In this document: positions 63,119 to 64,000 of the stretch, one piece after another
How positions within the stretch are numbered: position 1 is the first letter of the stretch
Layout: every line of letters begins with the position of its first letter
From: Pseudomonas zanjanensis
Lineage (GTDB): Bacteria; Pseudomonadota; Gammaproteobacteria; Pseudomonadales; Pseudomonadaceae
Assembly: GCF_014268745.2 (NCBI RefSeq)
Contig: NZ_JABWRB020000003.1
Location: 124,001-188,000 of the forward strand
Direction of reading: 5' to 3'
Length of the DNA stretch: 64,000 nt
Position numbers and translations under genes: made by a program
The notes under the pieces: model-generated
Told to the model about the DNA's origin: nothing
The model's input: only the letters and a program-made list of their open reading frames with translations
The model's database searches: none

Positions 63119-63168
63119 TCCTTTCGTTTAGTAGCGAGATGGTGGCGGCCCTATATAGGAAAGTCCCA

Positions 63169-63516
63169 ATGTTCAAACCTACTCCGAACCCTCCAGAGAC
63201 AGACCACGCCAAATCCAAGGCAAAAAAGCACGACGAAGCCACCAATCGCGCCTTGGATTATTACCTGCGACCAAAACCGGAAAAGTCCGAAGAGGCGTCC
63301 CAACCGGACCAGCTCTTCACCGTCGCAAAAAACGCCGACAACGAATCCCTCCTCGCCAACCTCAGCGAAACCCTGGCGGCAGCTGATGCGATGGTCAGCA
63401 ACCTGGCCTTCGATTTGGATGGTCCTCGCCGGCACATCCTTCTGGGCGTCCAGCAACTGATTGAGCTGAGTTCATTGCTGGCGAATCGGGTGTTGGATAA
63501 CGTTGATCCGCGATAG
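63169..63516 (+). CDS. DUF6124-like small protein
   Basis: A 115-residue, soluble, Ala/Asp/Glu-rich protein: MFKPTPNPPETDHAKSKAKK, then ATNRALDYYLRPKPEKSEEA, VAKNADNESLLANLSETLAA and HILLGVQQLIELSSLLANRV, which ends in a helical bundle. I recall this MFKPTPNPPETD start as typical of a multi-copy pseudomonad family annotated DUF6124; its function is unknown. AGGAAAG precedes the ATG. It lies behind a structured leader and a repeat. Confidence 0.75.
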   Translation: MFKPTPNPPETDHAKSKAKKHDEATNRALDYYLRPKPEKSEEASQPDQLFTVAKNADNESLLANLSETLAAADAMVSNLAFDLDGPRRHILLGVQQLIELSSLLANRVLDNVDPR

Positions 63517-63535
63517 CAGATAAACATTCTTCCCA

Positions 63536-63570
63536 AAAGCAAACCCGACATCGTGTGTCGGGTTTGCTTT
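63536..63570 (+). terminator. Terminator after the DUF6124-like gene
   Basis: AAAGCAAACCCGACA/TGTCGGGTTTGCTTT, 15-bp arms with a TCGTG loop, 20 bp past the stop. Confidence 0.92.
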
Positions 63571-63593
63571 ATTAACGCTCTAGAAACACGAAA

Positions 63594-63650
63594 GCCCGCA
63601 GAGATTTCTCTCAAGCGGGCCTCGGAACGTAGGCACGAGAGCCACCTCTC
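63594..63650. other. Pair of hairpins in the gap before metQ
   Basis: GCCCGCAGAGA-TT-TCTCT-CAA-GCGGGC (63594-63620), an 11-bp stem with one 3-nt bulge, is followed by GAGAG-CCAC-CTCTC (63637-63650). They follow a terminator and are not attached to a gene, so they could belong to a small RNA or be a decayed repeat. The interval 63651-63753 shows no further structure. Confidence 0.4.
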
Positions 63651-63753
63651 ATGCGTTGGGATAAGTATTGTTGCAGGACAATCACTCGGTCAATCAAATT
63701 TGATGGATGCCGATCTTGCGAATCTCTGCGCGACACGCATATTTCCGAGCATA

Positions 63754-63791
63754 AAAAAACGGGCCCGCATTCCCACGCAGCCCCGTTTTTT
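63754..63791 (-). terminator. Terminator after metQ
   Basis: AAAAAACGGG ... CCCGTTTTT with an 18-20-nt GC-rich interior, 15 bp beyond the stop of the minus-strand metQ gene. Confidence 0.8.
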
Positions 63792-63805
63792 ATTACCTGA
63801 TCAGC

Positions 63806-64000
63806 TCAAAACGCCGGCAAAACCGCCCCTTTGTACTTCTCAAGAATAAAAGCCTTCACTTCCGGCGTATGCAGCGCCGCAACCAGCTTCTTCATCGCCT
63901 CACTGTCCTTATCATCCGGACGGGCCACCAAGATGTTCACATAAGGCGAGTCGTTACCTTCGATCACCAACGCATCCTTGGAAGGATCAAGCTTGGCCTC
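63806..64000 (-). CDS. metQ: Methionine ABC transporter substrate-binding protein MetQ, C-terminal part
   Basis: The last 64 residues before the stop are EAKLDPSKDALVIEGNDSPY, VNILVARPDDKDSEAMKKLV, AALHTPEVKAFILEKYKGAV and LPAF. This is the C terminus of the NlpA/MetQ lipoprotein family, which binds D- or L-methionine for the MetNI importer. The N terminus with the lipobox lies beyond the right edge. Confidence 0.88.
   Translation of the reverse strand, partial: EAKLDPSKDALVIEGNDSPYVNILVARPDDKDSEAMKKLVAALHTPEVKAFILEKYKGAVLPAF

Noticed and set aside
62607-63131. Several overlapping frames upstream of the DUF6124-like gene
   Set aside because: They cross a REP element, the 90-bp repeat and the structured leader. 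The similarity with 58.4 kb exists at base level, so a non-coding explanation is preferred.

Overview
The window is a high-GC gammaproteobacterial chromosome segment, almost certainly from the Pseudomonas fluorescens group. The order rpmH–rnpA–yidD–yidC–mnmE–mnmG–rsmG–parA–parB–atp operon on one side and dnaA–dnaN–recF–gyrB–plsC–gmhB–glyS–glyQ–tag–lpxL on the other is the classical pseudomonad origin region. The palindromic REP elements between genes are also of the kind seen in fluorescent pseudomonads. No assembled mobile element, prophage, rRNA, tRNA or CRISPR array was seen.

Layout. 1-5.6 kb: edge of a LysR gene, a membrane sulfatase/LTA-synthase-like protein, an aspartate-semialdehyde dehydrogenase homologue, an FtrA/GlxA-type regulator and NudK. 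5.9-10.0 kb: an NAD salvage regulon (nadE–pncB–pncA on the minus strand, nadD-like–nrtR on the plus strand) whose divergent promoter carries two matching operator palindromes. 10.3-16.4 kb: a minus-strand operon of a tripartite tricarboxylate transporter (tctC–tctB–tctA), a galactarate/talarate-type dehydratase and an FAD oxidoreductase, with an operator palindrome next to its promoter. 16.5-20.7 kb: glmS, a DeoR-type regulator and glmU. 20.9-28.0 kb: the complete atpIBEFHAGDC operon. 28.1-43.7 kb: the origin region with parAB, mnmG, mnmE, yidC, rpmH, oriC, dnaA, dnaN, recF and gyrB. 44-54.2 kb: an amino acid permease, a divergent two-component pair and the plsC–gmhB–glyS–glyQ / tag–lpxL block. 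54.2-64 kb: accessory DNA rich in REP repeats, with a hypothetical protein, a VOC protein, an SDR, a 13-residue tandem-repeat secreted protein behind ohr, a GNAT cassette, a diguanylate cyclase, a TetR/GST pair, an LprI-like protein, a DUF6124-like gene behind a structured leader, and the edge of metQ.

Most notable points. (1) Two oriC-like regions, 4.6 kb apart (about 32.49-32.77 kb and 37.12-37.47 kb), share the same string of landmarks at the same internal distances (0, 17, 36, 99, 117 and 179 bp), so they look like copies of one origin module. (2) By hand count about 22 perfect DnaA 9-mers lie between 19.3 and 53.3 kb, many of them inside genes. (3) A secreted protein made of nine 13-residue repeats follows ohr. 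(4) A leader with strong RNA-fold potential precedes the DUF6124-like gene, and part of that upstream region recurs 4.5 kb away upstream of a GNAT gene. (5) Several promoters carry clear operator palindromes. All coordinates and motif positions were read by eye; no homology search or folding program was run.
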